From contig JBCCHB010000009.1 of the NCBI GenBank assembly GCA_039028975.1, positions 96,325 to 160,324 of the forward strand: DNA of 64,000 bases, written 5' to 3'. The translations under genes were made by a program, and so were the position numbers. Numbering within the stretch: the first letter of the stretch is position 1; each line of letters begins with the position of its first letter. The notes below the pieces were generated by a model that was not told the origin of the DNA, ran no database searches, and saw only the letters and a program-made list of their open reading frames with translations. Positions 25,055-33,396 of this stretch are shown here, piece after piece. Origin of the DNA: JAHBNG01 sp039028975 (GTDB lineage Bacteria; Chloroflexota; Anaerolineae; Caldilineales; Caldilineaceae).

Positions 25055-27349
25055 ATGACAGTACAAACCGGGCCTCCCGCCCCCACAACCCAACGCTCCC
25101 CTCTCTGGCAGCGCTACCAGGAACTGCGCCTAATCGGGCAGGATCCGGTATTGGCTATGGGGCTGATTTTGGTGGGGTTGTTTGCGGTGCTCTTTATCGC
25201 CTACCCGCTGATCCGAGTGATTTGGCAGGGCTTCTTTGAGCTAGAGACGGGGGCCTTTAGCCTCGAATATTTTGAGCGCTTTGTGCGGCCAGATTTCCGG
25301 GCCTATAACTGGCAGTTGCTGCGCGACACCATGCTCATGGGTCTCTATACGGCCACGGGCGGCACACTGCTAGGCTTCATCTTTGCCTACACCCTAGTCC
25401 GCTGCGACGTGCCGGGTGCCCGCTTTTTTCACGTCTTTACACTGCTGCCCACTATTTCGCCCCCCTTTGCCATTGCCATCGCCACCATTCTGCTCTTTGG
25501 CCGCAACGGGCTGGTGACCAAACAGCTTCTGGGCATCCGCTTTGTGGCCGGGGCCAACGATGTCTACGGGCTGGATGGGCTGGTCTTTGTGCAGATCATC
25601 ACCTTCTTCCCTGTTGCCTATCTGATCATCCGTGCCATGCTCGAACGGCTCGACCCGGCCATTGAGGAAGCCGCACTGAGCCTCGGTGCCTCTAAACTCC
25701 ACATCTTCCGTACGGTCACCCTGCCTCTTCTCATCCCCGGACTGGCTGGATCGTTCTTGCTGCTCTTTGTTGAGTCTATGGCGGACTTGGGCAACCCGCT
25801 GCTGTTAGGGGGTAATGCCAACGTGTTATCGGTGGAAATCTTCCTCGCCATCAACGGCCTCTTTGATCAGCAGAAGGGCGCGGCCCTCTCGCTGATTTTG
25901 CTCATCCCTACGCTGACTATCTTCTTGTTACAGCGTTACTACGTCTCCCGTCGCTCTTACGTGGCGGTGACGGGCAAGCCCACGGGCGGCCAGAGCAAGG
26001 TCAAGGAGCCGCTGATTCGCTGGAGCTTCATCACGGTGACCGCGCTCACGCTCTTTCTGATCATCGCGCTTTATCTGTCCATTCTCTTTGGCTCGTTCAC
26101 CACCCTGTGGGGCATCAACTACACGCCCGATCTTACCCACTACCAGACCGCATTTAGCCGTGGCCTCAACGCCATTCTATCTACCACTTTTCTTTCGACC
26201 GTCGCTACCCCTATTGCCGGACTGATTGGCATGGTCATCGCTTACTTGGTGGTGCGCAAAGCCTTCATCGGCAAACAGACGCTGGACTTCACCTCCAATC
26301 TGGGCGGCGCGGTGCCGGGGACGATTTTGGGCATCGGCTACATCATCGCCTTCATTAACGCGCCCATGATTGTGGTTGGCACTTTCTATGCGCTGATGGC
26401 CGCGTATCTGGTTTCACAGGTGGCTGGACGCTGGCTCGTTCGGGTGGCGATTCTGGCCGTGGGAACTGTGGTGGGCTACTACTTCAACTGGCTGCCCTAC
26501 CTCTTGCAGATCTCGGAAAACGGTTGGCGCTATCTCATCGCGGGTGGTCTTGCTCTGGTCATGCTGCTGGCTCTTGCCTTTGCTAAAGAGGGACGACGGC
26601 GGTTGATTCTGTGGACCATGCTAGCCATGATCGGCTGGCTGATCATCTACAACCTCAGCCCGCTGGTCACCGAACCGCTGGCCCGCTGGGGTCGCACGCT
26701 GCCTGGCCTCAACTGGCCCAAAGTGGTGACCCGCCTTTCTGTCTTCCTCACCGTCTTTACGCGGCCCACCATGGCCATCATCGGCTTCACCTATCTCATG
26801 CTGGGCGTCTTTTTGGTGATGCAGGTTAAAACCGCAGCCCGCTGGATTGTGGCAACGCTGCTGCTCATTCTAAGCGCCGCACTCGTCTTCTGGGGGCGAC
26901 CGTTGGCCCTGGTCGGTACCCCCTACATTGTGATTGCAGCCTATGCTGTGCGTAGTCTACCTGCTTCGGTCCGCGCTGGCGTGGCCGCACTCCAGCAGAT
27001 CGATCCCGCCATTGAGGAAGCCTCAACCAATCTGGGTGCTGACGCCCAATACACCTTCCGCAACGTCACCCTGCCGCTGATCATTCCCGCCTTTATCGCT
27101 GGCCTCATCTTCGCCTTCGCCCGCCACATGACCAGCCTCTCCGCCATCATCTTCCTGACCACGCCGGAATGGCCCATCCTCACCGTCTGGATTCTCAGCG
27201 AGGTAGAACAGGGCGGCATGAGCGTCGCCGCGGCCTACTCCGTCATCTTGATAGCGATTGTGCTCGCCGCGATTGGGTTGGTCTACTGGTGGTTGGGGCG
27301 GACTTTCGCTGGTGGCGAGGCGGTGGATTTGAGTGTAGGTGGGGGGTAA
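25055..27349 (+). CDS. Fused two-domain ABC permease (FbpB/AfuB/PhnU-V type)
   Basis: A 764-residue inner-membrane protein with two permease domains in tandem. EAA loops are EEAALSLGASKLHIFRTVTLP near residue 206 and EEASTNLGADAQYTFRNVTLP near residue 651. Between them are about six further helices, including an extra membrane region (about residues 440-550) not usual in the roughly 500-residue FbpB, which makes this protein long for its family. It should pair with the family-6 binding protein at 21713 and the ATPase at 28023 to import Fe3+, aminoethylphosphonate or a similar ligand. GC content is visibly higher than in flanking genes. The start follows directly after the kinase stump. Confidence 0.88.
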   Translation: MTVQTGPPAPTTQRSPLWQRYQELRLIGQDPVLAMGLILVGLFAVLFIAYPLIRVIWQGFFELETGAFSLEYFERFVRPDFRAYNWQLLRDTMLMGLYTATGGTLLGFIFAYTLVRCDVPGARFFHVFTLLPTISPPFAIAIATILLFGRNGLVTKQLLGIRFVAGANDVYGLDGLVFVQIITFFPVAYLIIRAMLERLDPAIEEAALSLGASKLHIFRTVTLPLLIPGLAGSFLLLFVESMADLGNPLLLGGNANVLSVEIFLAINGLFDQQKGAALSLILLIPTLTIFLLQRYYVSRRSYVAVTGKPTGGQSKVKEPLIRWSFITVTALTLFLIIALYLSILFGSFTTLWGINYTPDLTHYQTAFSRGLNAILSTTFLSTVATPIAGLIGMVIAYLVVRKAFIGKQTLDFTSNLGGAVPGTILGIGYIIAFINAPMIVVGTFYALMAAYLVSQVAGRWLVRVAILAVGTVVGYYFNWLPYLLQISENGWRYLIAGGLALVMLLALAFAKEGRRRLILWTMLAMIGWLIIYNLSPLVTEPLARWGRTLPGLNWPKVVTRLSVFLTVFTRPTMAIIGFTYLMLGVFLVMQVKTAARWIVATLLLILSAALVFWGRPLALVGTPYIVIAAYAVRSLPASVRAGVAALQQIDPAIEEASTNLGADAQYTFRNVTLPLIIPAFIAGLIFAFARHMTSLSAIIFLTTPEWPILTVWILSEVEQGGMSVAAAYSVILIAIVLAAIGLVYWWLGRTFAGGEAVDLSVGGG

Positions 27350-27362
27350 TTTTGTGTCATTT

Positions 27363-28013
27363 ATGAATCCCTTACATCTATTCTTTCAGCCAAGGCGCTT
27401 CTTTAACAATGAAAAGCTATTTGGTGCCAAAAATATTCCTGCGTTAGCTGCCATCTGCTACAGTCTTGCTCGGGTTCTAAACCGCGTAGATCGACAATTA
27501 ACCCAAGCAGATATGGGCGGAAGAAATTCGCAAGCTGATATGATGAGCGAGTTGGCTCTTTTTGACTCCTGGTTAGACTTTTGGCCGTTTATTTTACTAA
27601 TAGCAGCCATTGGCTCACCTTTGATCTGGTGGATTGGCGGCTGGTGGTACAGTCTGAGAATTCGATGGTCAGATGTGCCGGAACGCGACGGTCGAAAAGC
27701 ACGCGTTGTCTATGTTTATTCAGCCCTCATCGAGTCGGTCCCCGTGATCCTTGTAGCAGTAATCCACTCATTTGTATATGCGAATTACTATGAAAGCTGG
27801 GTATCAGACAGCCTTTGGGAGGCGTTACTGCTTGTTTTCCCATTCTGGGCGTTAGTTGTGAGCTATATTGGTGTCCGTACAGTCTTTCCAGTGACGATCT
27901 GGAAAGCCCGTCTCTGGTTCCTAATCGTTCCATGCCTACTTTATACAGTCGGTTTGGTCTTGCTAATTGTCGCTGTTGAACTAATCGGAAACGGTATTTT
28001 TCCAACCACATAG
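27363..28013 (+). CDS. YIP1-like membrane protein inside the ABC operon
   Basis: A 216-residue protein opening MNPLHLFFQPRRFF, the amphipathic start seen in bacterial YIP1-domain proteins, followed by about five hydrophobic segments (e.g. FWPFILLIAAIGSPLIWWIGG and LWFLIVPCLLYTVGLVLLIV). ATG at 27363 is preferred because it begins at that conserved motif; an earlier GTG at 27339 would overlap the permease gene. The gene is more AT-rich than the permease before it and the ATPase after it, so it may be a later insertion. Its transport role, if any, is unknown. Confidence 0.65.
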   Translation: MNPLHLFFQPRRFFNNEKLFGAKNIPALAAICYSLARVLNRVDRQLTQADMGGRNSQADMMSELALFDSWLDFWPFILLIAAIGSPLIWWIGGWWYSLRIRWSDVPERDGRKARVVYVYSALIESVPVILVAVIHSFVYANYYESWVSDSLWEALLLVFPFWALVVSYIGVRTVFPVTIWKARLWFLIVPCLLYTVGLVLLIVAVELIGNGIFPTT

Positions 28014-28022
28014 AGATAACAA

Positions 28023-29111
28023 TTGTTTTTACACCTCAAAAACCTAACCAAAACCTTCCCTGGACGCAGCGGCAGCGCCGACGTCATAGCGGTCAACGAC
28101 GTCACCGTAACCATTGAACGCGGCCAGTTTGTGACCCTGCTCGGCCCCTCCGGCTGCGGCAAGACGACCACGCTGCGGCTGATTGCCGGCTTCGAGTTCC
28201 CCACTGCGGGCGACATTGTGCTGGACAGCGACGTGATCAACGAGCAGCCGCCCAACGTGCGAGACATGGCCATGGTCTTTCAGAGCTATGCCATCTTTCC
28301 GCATCTGACCGTCTTCGAGAATATCGCCTACGGTCTCAAGATCAAGAAGCTGGGGCGCAGCGAGATCAGCCAGCAGGTCGGTCATGCGCTGGAGATGACC
28401 GAACTGACTGGGCTGGAAAATCGCGCGCCTAACGAGCTAAGCGGTGGTCAGCAGCAACGGGTTGCGCTGGCGCGAGCGTTGGTCATGCAGCCCAAGGTGC
28501 TGCTCTTCGACGAACCGCTCAGCAACCTCGACGCCAAGCTACGTGTCCAAATGCGCAGCGAGATCCGCCGCATCCAGCAGGAGTTGGGCATCACCAGCGT
28601 CTACGTCACCCACGATCAGGATGAGGCCATGGTGCTCTCCGATTTGGTTGTGGTCATGGATCAGGGGCACATTCAGCAGGCAGGCAGCGCAGTGGAGATC
28701 TATCGCCGTCCCCAAAACCGCTTTGTGGCCGACTTCATTGGGCAAGCTAACTTTTTGCCCGTATCAATCAACGGTCACGACGACGCAGGCTGGCACATCG
28801 CTCTCTTCGAGCAATCACTCACTATCAACGCGGCCAGCGAGAATGTCAGTTCAAGTGAAGCGAACGTGCTGCTCGTCCGTCCCGAGTCGATCCGCCTACA
28901 TGGGTCCGAACCCGACGCAGGCATAACCGCGCTGCAAGGCACGGTACGACGCACGGCTTACCTCGGTTCCCTAGCCGAATATGACATTGACGTGGGTGGT
29001 CAGTTGGTCGCGGCCGCGGTATATGATCCCAGTGAGGAACAGCTCTATCCTGTGGGGTCCGAGGTTTGGTTGGAGCTGTTATCAGACAATCTGTATCTGC
29101 TAGCCAGTTGA
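28023..29111 (+). CDS. ABC transporter ATP-binding protein (FbpC/PotA type)
   Basis: A 362-residue cytoplasmic ATPase. It has Walker A GPSGCGKTT, Q-loop MVFQSYAIFP, signature LSGGQQQRVALARAL, Walker B VLLFDEP, and a switch histidine in VYVTHDQDEAM. A C-terminal TOBE-like regulatory domain runs from about residue 240. It likely powers the fused permease at 25055. The start appears to be TTG at 28023 (MFLHLKNLTKTFPG); no in-frame ATG precedes the conserved N terminus. It is the only nucleotide-binding subunit besides PhnC in the window; whether it also serves the sugar permeases is doubtful, since those use MsmK/UgpC-type ATPases. Confidence 0.9.
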   Translation: MFLHLKNLTKTFPGRSGSADVIAVNDVTVTIERGQFVTLLGPSGCGKTTTLRLIAGFEFPTAGDIVLDSDVINEQPPNVRDMAMVFQSYAIFPHLTVFENIAYGLKIKKLGRSEISQQVGHALEMTELTGLENRAPNELSGGQQQRVALARALVMQPKVLLFDEPLSNLDAKLRVQMRSEIRRIQQELGITSVYVTHDQDEAMVLSDLVVVMDQGHIQQAGSAVEIYRRPQNRFVADFIGQANFLPVSINGHDDAGWHIALFEQSLTINAASENVSSSEANVLLVRPESIRLHGSEPDAGITALQGTVRRTAYLGSLAEYDIDVGGQLVAAAVYDPSEEQLYPVGSEVWLELLSDNLYLLAS

Positions 29112-29505
29112 GGCGTCAGATTTCAAAGCATCAAGTTGGCGAAGAGCCTCATCTTGAATCATAGGCTCGATTTCCAGCGGGGCGAATTCTATACTCAGCT
29201 CCGTTTGAAAACCGGAGTTTGGTCTCTCCGGTAGAGGATACGGAAAACTCCGGTTTTCAAAGCGACCGCAGTATAGAACCGTTCCTTTTTGATTGGCCTT
29301 CAGCACGGCAACCGTGCGTTGCAGAATCCGCAGCTGATCGGCAGGATTATACTGTCCATAGCGTACAGGCAGTTCTCCATAGTCTACAAATCGCCAGCCG
29401 TAAAGGGTTTCCTTAAAATTTTCCTGCAGGACGTACCGAAATTGAAATTCAGAATGAGGATTGCCGATTCTACACCACCCGTTGCCGCAGCGCAGAACTC
29501 ACATA
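29100..29505 (-). pseudogene. C-terminal remnant of an unidentified protein gene
   Basis: On the minus strand the frame is open for about 134 codons, from the last bases of phnE to a TAG at 29100-29102. It has protein-like content (e.g. ENFKETLYGWRFVDYGELP and YGQYNPADQLRILQRTVAVL), but no usable start codon comes before a GTG at 29306. It looks like the 3' end of a gene whose front part has been lost. The interspersed repeat (copy C) lies within it and contributes the segment CGRFENRSFPYPLPERP. I do not recognise the family. Confidence 0.45.
29187..29278 (-). repeat. Interspersed ~90-nt palindromic repeat, copy C
   Basis: This is the best-preserved copy. Outer arms TTCTATACT (29187-29195) and AGTATAGAA (29270-29278) are exact complements, and the inner TTTGAAAACCGGAGTTT (29204-29220) is the exact complement of 29245-29261. 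The reverse strand matches 58654-58741 almost base for base. It lies between convergently ending genes, where the RNA would fold as a long stem. Confidence 0.85.
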
Positions 29506-31278
29506 ATCCATAATCGACACCACAATCGCAATCGCCAGGATCTGCGCGCTGGCAGCCCGATAGTTGAGTAGGTTGATGTTCTGTTGTAAGAGGAAACCTA
29601 TGCCGCCGCCGCCAGCAAAGCCGATGATGGTGGACATGCGCACGTTGATGTCCCACCGGTACATGGTGAAGGAGATATAGGGAGGAATAATCTGGGGAAT
29701 GACCGAGTAGATGATCATCTGAAGTCGGTTGGCACCAGTAGCCAAGACAGCTTCCAATGGGCCGTCCATAATACTCTCCACCTGTTCTGAGTAGAGCTTG
29801 GCCAGCGACGCAATGGTGTGTAGCCCCAAGGCCAGAACACCAGCAAATGGCCCAATCCCTACCCACACGGCAAAGACAATCACCATGATCAGCGCTTCGA
29901 TGGAACGAAGCGCGTTTAGAATGGTTCGAGTGACAGAATAGATAACCAATCCTGTATTAAGAGAAGCACTGTAAGGCACACGTAGCGCCACCAACAGACC
30001 ACCAATCGCGCCGACAATGGCTGGGCTAATTAGACTTAGGTTTAGATTATTGAGCTGATAGATCCACTGAATACCCGCACCAAGTAACGCCAGCAAAGTT
30101 GCCCCAGCTGCGGCAGCCAATACCCAATTAATAATTTTGCCCGAGCCAGGATCCACACGATCTACAATCATTTGACCAACCTGACCACCTAAGTTTATCA
30201 AGACGCCAGCCCCTATTAAACCTGCCACCGGTATCAATATCAGCCGCAGAATCTCACCGATACTGGTAATGAAGTTGCCCACAAAGGCAAACGTACCCAA
30301 AACCGTAGCCACAGATAGTCCCAACGCAATCGCAAAATCTGCCAGAAAGTAGAAGAAGAGTACTACAGAGATGAGAACAACCAGCAGTAGTCCCCCCTTA
30401 ATAGCAGATCCACCTAAACCATTCCCTGCTTGATTACCGCTATCGTCGTCATTGCCAGAGAGCGCAAAGCGAGCGACGCCTACCACAACCAGCGGAGCCA
30501 GGATCAAGCCACCGATGTTGGTTGCTAAAGTAGTCGACAATCCCTGACTTAGGCTCGATAGCCAGTCAGCAATATTTGTCCCCGCCAAAAAGCCCAATGG
30601 CCCAGCCAAAATACTCAGCGCTACGCTCATCACCGGGCTAGTGACCGTCCGCATCAAATTTTGGGCAGCAAAGAAACTGATTGGTACGGCTAGGAGCGTC
30701 CCCAACGTAGTTGCCAACAGCGCCATGAAGACAGTTTCGAGAATCTTGTCGATGGTGTCAATGCCATTTTGACTTAAGTGGGGTGAGCCGATGCTGCGAC
30801 GGGTAACGGCGCGCAAAAGCTGAGGTTCTTCGTTAACCCTATCCCTTAGCTCGACGTTTAGGGCGAAACGACCATTGGCGTCGGTGGTAATCTTGCCCAT
30901 CTGGAGGGAAACGCCACTAGGTGGGATAAAGTTGAGCGGCCCTTCGGTGTTCGGTGCAAAATTAAAGCCTTCGATGCTCACTGCACTTTCTGGGTCGGCA
31001 CAGGTCGGCGTCATGACCATATAGGGACCATCAGCGGGAATGGTCACTTCCGGTACACCACTAGTGGGACAAGGAATATAGACCGGCGTCTCGACAATAA
31101 ACTCTTCTTGATCGTATTCGATGAAGTCAGGGCGAGCCAGTGCACGCATAATGCGGGCCAGCGATGCTTGGCGCGTCTCTGAGCCAAGCTCTTGTAGATC
31201 GACCTGAGTCACTTGGAAACCATAGGCGTAGACGACCAGCGCAACAATGACAATCAGCCAAATCAGCAATCTGCGCAT
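29470..31278 (-). CDS. phnE: Phosphonate-type ABC permease PhnE with large insertions
   Basis: A 602-residue inner-membrane protein, over twice the usual PhnE length of about 260-270. After one N-terminal helix, residues 50-150 are a periplasmic beta domain with an Ig/TIG-like pattern (ADGPYMVMTPTCADPESA and FAPNTEGPLNFIPPSGVSLQ). The permease core begins around residue 170 (DKILETVFMALLATTLGTLLAVPISFFAA). It is split by a long multi-helix stretch (about 225-440) with a Gly-rich loop, then resumes at YSVTRTILNALRSIEALI with the EAA-like loop EAVLATGANRLQMIIYSVIP. The start overlaps the phnC stop by one base, so the genes are coupled. Together with PhnC and PhnD it should import phosphonate, phosphite or phosphate. 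Confidence 0.88.
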   Translation of the reverse strand: MRRLLIWLIVIVALVVYAYGFQVTQVDLQELGSETRQASLARIMRALARPDFIEYDQEEFIVETPVYIPCPTSGVPEVTIPADGPYMVMTPTCADPESAVSIEGFNFAPNTEGPLNFIPPSGVSLQMGKITTDANGRFALNVELRDRVNEEPQLLRAVTRRSIGSPHLSQNGIDTIDKILETVFMALLATTLGTLLAVPISFFAAQNLMRTVTSPVMSVALSILAGPLGFLAGTNIADWLSSLSQGLSTTLATNIGGLILAPLVVVGVARFALSGNDDDSGNQAGNGLGGSAIKGGLLLVVLISVVLFFYFLADFAIALGLSVATVLGTFAFVGNFITSIGEILRLILIPVAGLIGAGVLINLGGQVGQMIVDRVDPGSGKIINWVLAAAAGATLLALLGAGIQWIYQLNNLNLSLISPAIVGAIGGLLVALRVPYSASLNTGLVIYSVTRTILNALRSIEALIMVIVFAVWVGIGPFAGVLALGLHTIASLAKLYSEQVESIMDGPLEAVLATGANRLQMIIYSVIPQIIPPYISFTMYRWDINVRMSTIIGFAGGGGIGFLLQQNINLLNYRAASAQILAIAIVVSIMDYVSSALRQRVV

Positions 31279-32039
31279 CAGCCCACCCGTTCCGCTTCGC
31301 GACCATAGATCTCTTTGAACATAGCGTCATCAATCGCGTTTGGGTCGCCGTCGAACATCAGCTTGCCATCATTCAACGCAATCACCCGATCAGCATAGCG
31401 GTGGACCAAATCCAAAAAGTGAAGGCTGCACAGAATGGTTACGCCGTCCTCTTTGTTGATCTCTTCTAGATGCTGCATGATGCTGTGGGCCAGCACCGGA
31501 TCTAGGCTGGCTACTGGCTCATCCGCCAAGATCATCTCTGGATCCTGCATGAGTGCTCGGGCAATCCCTACCCGCTGCTGTTGGCCCCCGCTAAGGGCAT
31601 CGGCTCTATTTGAGGCTCGGTCGCCCAACCCTACTCGCTCTAGCTGCCGATGGGCTTTCTCAACATCTTCTTTGGGAAAACGGTTAATCAGACTCCACAG
31701 CGGACTAACATAACCAAGCCGCCCCGCCAGAACATTGGTTAACACAGTCGACCGATGCACTAGATTAAAATGCTGAAAAACCATGCCAATACGGCGACGG
31801 ACGCGGCGCAGCTCAGCATCATTGGCCGCAGTTACATTGGTGCCATCAAGGGAAACAGTACCCGACGTCGGTTCCACCAGGCGATTGATACAGCGTAACA
31901 GCGTCGATTTTCCCGAGCCGCTGAGTCCAATCACCGCCACAAACTGACCACGCGGTACATCGAAGCCCACACTATCCAGAGCGTGAACGCCGTTGTCGTA
32001 GATTTTAGAGAGGGATTGAATGCGTAGGATTGGTCCCAT
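31278..32039 (-). CDS. phnC: Phosphonate-type ABC ATP-binding protein PhnC
   Basis: A 253-residue cytoplasmic ATPase with Walker A GLSGSGKST, Q-loop MVFQHFNLVHRSTVLTNVL (the HRST motif is typical of PhnC), signature LSGGQQQRVGIARAL, Walker B MILADEP and switch His in CSLHFLDL. It is of ordinary family length. It is the second gene of a phnD-phnC-phnE operon, 58 bases after phnD and separated from it by a hairpin. Confidence 0.93.
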   Translation of the reverse strand: MGPILRIQSLSKIYDNGVHALDSVGFDVPRGQFVAVIGLSGSGKSTLLRCINRLVEPTSGTVSLDGTNVTAANDAELRRVRRRIGMVFQHFNLVHRSTVLTNVLAGRLGYVSPLWSLINRFPKEDVEKAHRQLERVGLGDRASNRADALSGGQQQRVGIARALMQDPEMILADEPVASLDPVLAHSIMQHLEEINKEDGVTILCSLHFLDLVHRYADRVIALNDGKLMFDGDPNAIDDAMFKEIYGREAERVG

Positions 32040-32055
32040 TTTTGAAAAAGTGACT

Positions 32056-32089
32056 GGGTGAGAGCGTGAAGTTAGTCACCCTCTCACCC
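32056..32089 (-). terminator. Hairpin between phnD and phnC
   Basis: GGGTGAGAG (32056-32064) pairs with CTCTCACCC (32081-32089). An alternative pairing of GTGACT with AGTCAC is also possible. It lies in the 58-base gap after phnD and would favour more binding protein than ATPase or permease. Confidence 0.55.
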
Positions 32090-32097
32090 CTCATCGT

Positions 32098-33195
32098 CTA
32101 TTCCCCAAGATCTTCCATGGTCATACCAGACGCTTCGATCATCAGTCGCACATTGTCATACTCGGCATCGGACGCAGCATCAATACCAGTCCAGCCATAG
32201 AAGTCTTGATTGCCAATCGATTCACCCCAGGCTTCGGTCTCGGCAAAGGCGGTGAGGGCTTCTGCAATCTGGTCGCGCAGATCTGCAGGGAAGTCTGGCC
32301 CAAAGGAGAGAGTATCGTTAGGAATATCTGGCGAGATGTCCAAAATGCGTACCTTCTGGATTACGTCTGGTGCTTCCTCGCGTAGACCAGCACGAGCGTC
32401 CAGCACCCGCCATCCGCCACACATAAGCTTACGTCCGTCTTCGGTCACGGCACATTCTTCAATGAGATCTGCAGGGATTTCAGGATCATCGCCAGGTGCC
32501 CAGCCCTCTTCGCCATCGGGCTTTAGAGGCGGGCTAAAGAAAGAGCTAGCAAAGTCGGCCTCACCATTATAAACCGCTCGTACAGAACCAGTATGACCAC
32601 CGGCTTCCAAGGTCTCGCCAACTTCAATGCCTGCCCCTGCTAGCATAGGCAGGATAGCCAGGTAACCCGAGGTAGAACCAGCGTCTGGGTAGGCCCACTT
32701 CTTGCCGGCCAAATCGGCTAAGCTTTGGATATCGCTGTCTCGGGCTACCAGAAGCTGTGCCCAGTAGACAGGCCAACCAAAGCGTACGGCTTTAAAGGCA
32801 ACATCCACACCACAGAGTTGGTTAGCAAGGACATAGCCCAAGCCTGGGATAAAGCCCATAGAGTCGCTAGGCGATGCACACATCTCTTCGATGGTCGCCG
32901 CGTAGGAAGTTGGCACACTGACCTCAAAAGTTAGTCCTGTTGCTTCGTTCAGTGCGTTAGCCATAATCTCACCACCGGAGACAATTACCTGGGCATCAAC
33001 TGACGGAACAAAGAAAACTTTGATTGGATGGTCGGCGGAGCCAATGTCAGACATCATTGCTTCCTCAGCAGGTGCTTCTGTTGCTTCTGCAGCAGGTTCA
33101 CTCGCTGTTTCGCCAGCCGGTGTGGCGACAGGAGCACATGCACTGAAGACAAGCGCAAATAGTACAAACAGAATAAGGAATTGGGATTTTTGCAT
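32098..33195 (-). CDS. phnD: Phosphonate/phosphite/phosphate-binding lipoprotein PhnD
   Basis: A 365-residue extracytoplasmic binding protein. Its signal ends in a lipobox (LVFSAC, lipidated Cys near residue 20), and an Ala/Glu-rich linker follows. It then has DHPIKVFFVPSVDAQVIVSGGE, typical of PhnD/PtxB-like proteins, TGLTFEVSVPTSYAATIEEMC, the conserved AYPDAGSTSGYL ligand-binding segment (DAGSTSG) and a late PNDTLSFGPDFPADLRDQI. AAGGAG sits at the usual distance from the ATG. The ligand class is organic or reduced phosphorus, not fixed further. Confidence 0.92.
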   Translation of the reverse strand: MQKSQFLILFVLFALVFSACAPVATPAGETASEPAAEATEAPAEEAMMSDIGSADHPIKVFFVPSVDAQVIVSGGEIMANALNEATGLTFEVSVPTSYAATIEEMCASPSDSMGFIPGLGYVLANQLCGVDVAFKAVRFGWPVYWAQLLVARDSDIQSLADLAGKKWAYPDAGSTSGYLAILPMLAGAGIEVGETLEAGGHTGSVRAVYNGEADFASSFFSPPLKPDGEEGWAPGDDPEIPADLIEECAVTEDGRKLMCGGWRVLDARAGLREEAPDVIQKVRILDISPDIPNDTLSFGPDFPADLRDQIAEALTAFAETEAWGESIGNQDFYGWTGIDAASDAEYDNVRLMIEASGMTMEDLGE

Positions 33196-33323
33196 CGGGC
33201 TTCTCCTTTGGATGCTTAAGAAGGGTTAGGGCCACTCTAGAAAAATAGATAATGGCCAATGAAGAGTTCATGAATTGATTGATATTATAGTAATTTATTG
33301 CGACGGAAAGAGCAACTAACGAA

Positions 33324-33352
33324 TTGTCAAATAGTGTACACTCTCCTATAAT
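33324..33352 (+). promoter_or_regulatory. Sigma70-type promoter of the isomerase gene
   Basis: TTGTCA (33324-33329), a 17-base spacer and a perfect TATAAT (33347-33352) stand 45 bases before the next plus-strand start. On the other strand, TATAAT can be read at 33284-33289 as a possible -10 box for phnD, with no clear -35. Confidence 0.65.
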
Positions 33353-33396
33353 TACGCTACTTGATTATTATTTGTACTAATTAAGAAAGCAGCTCC

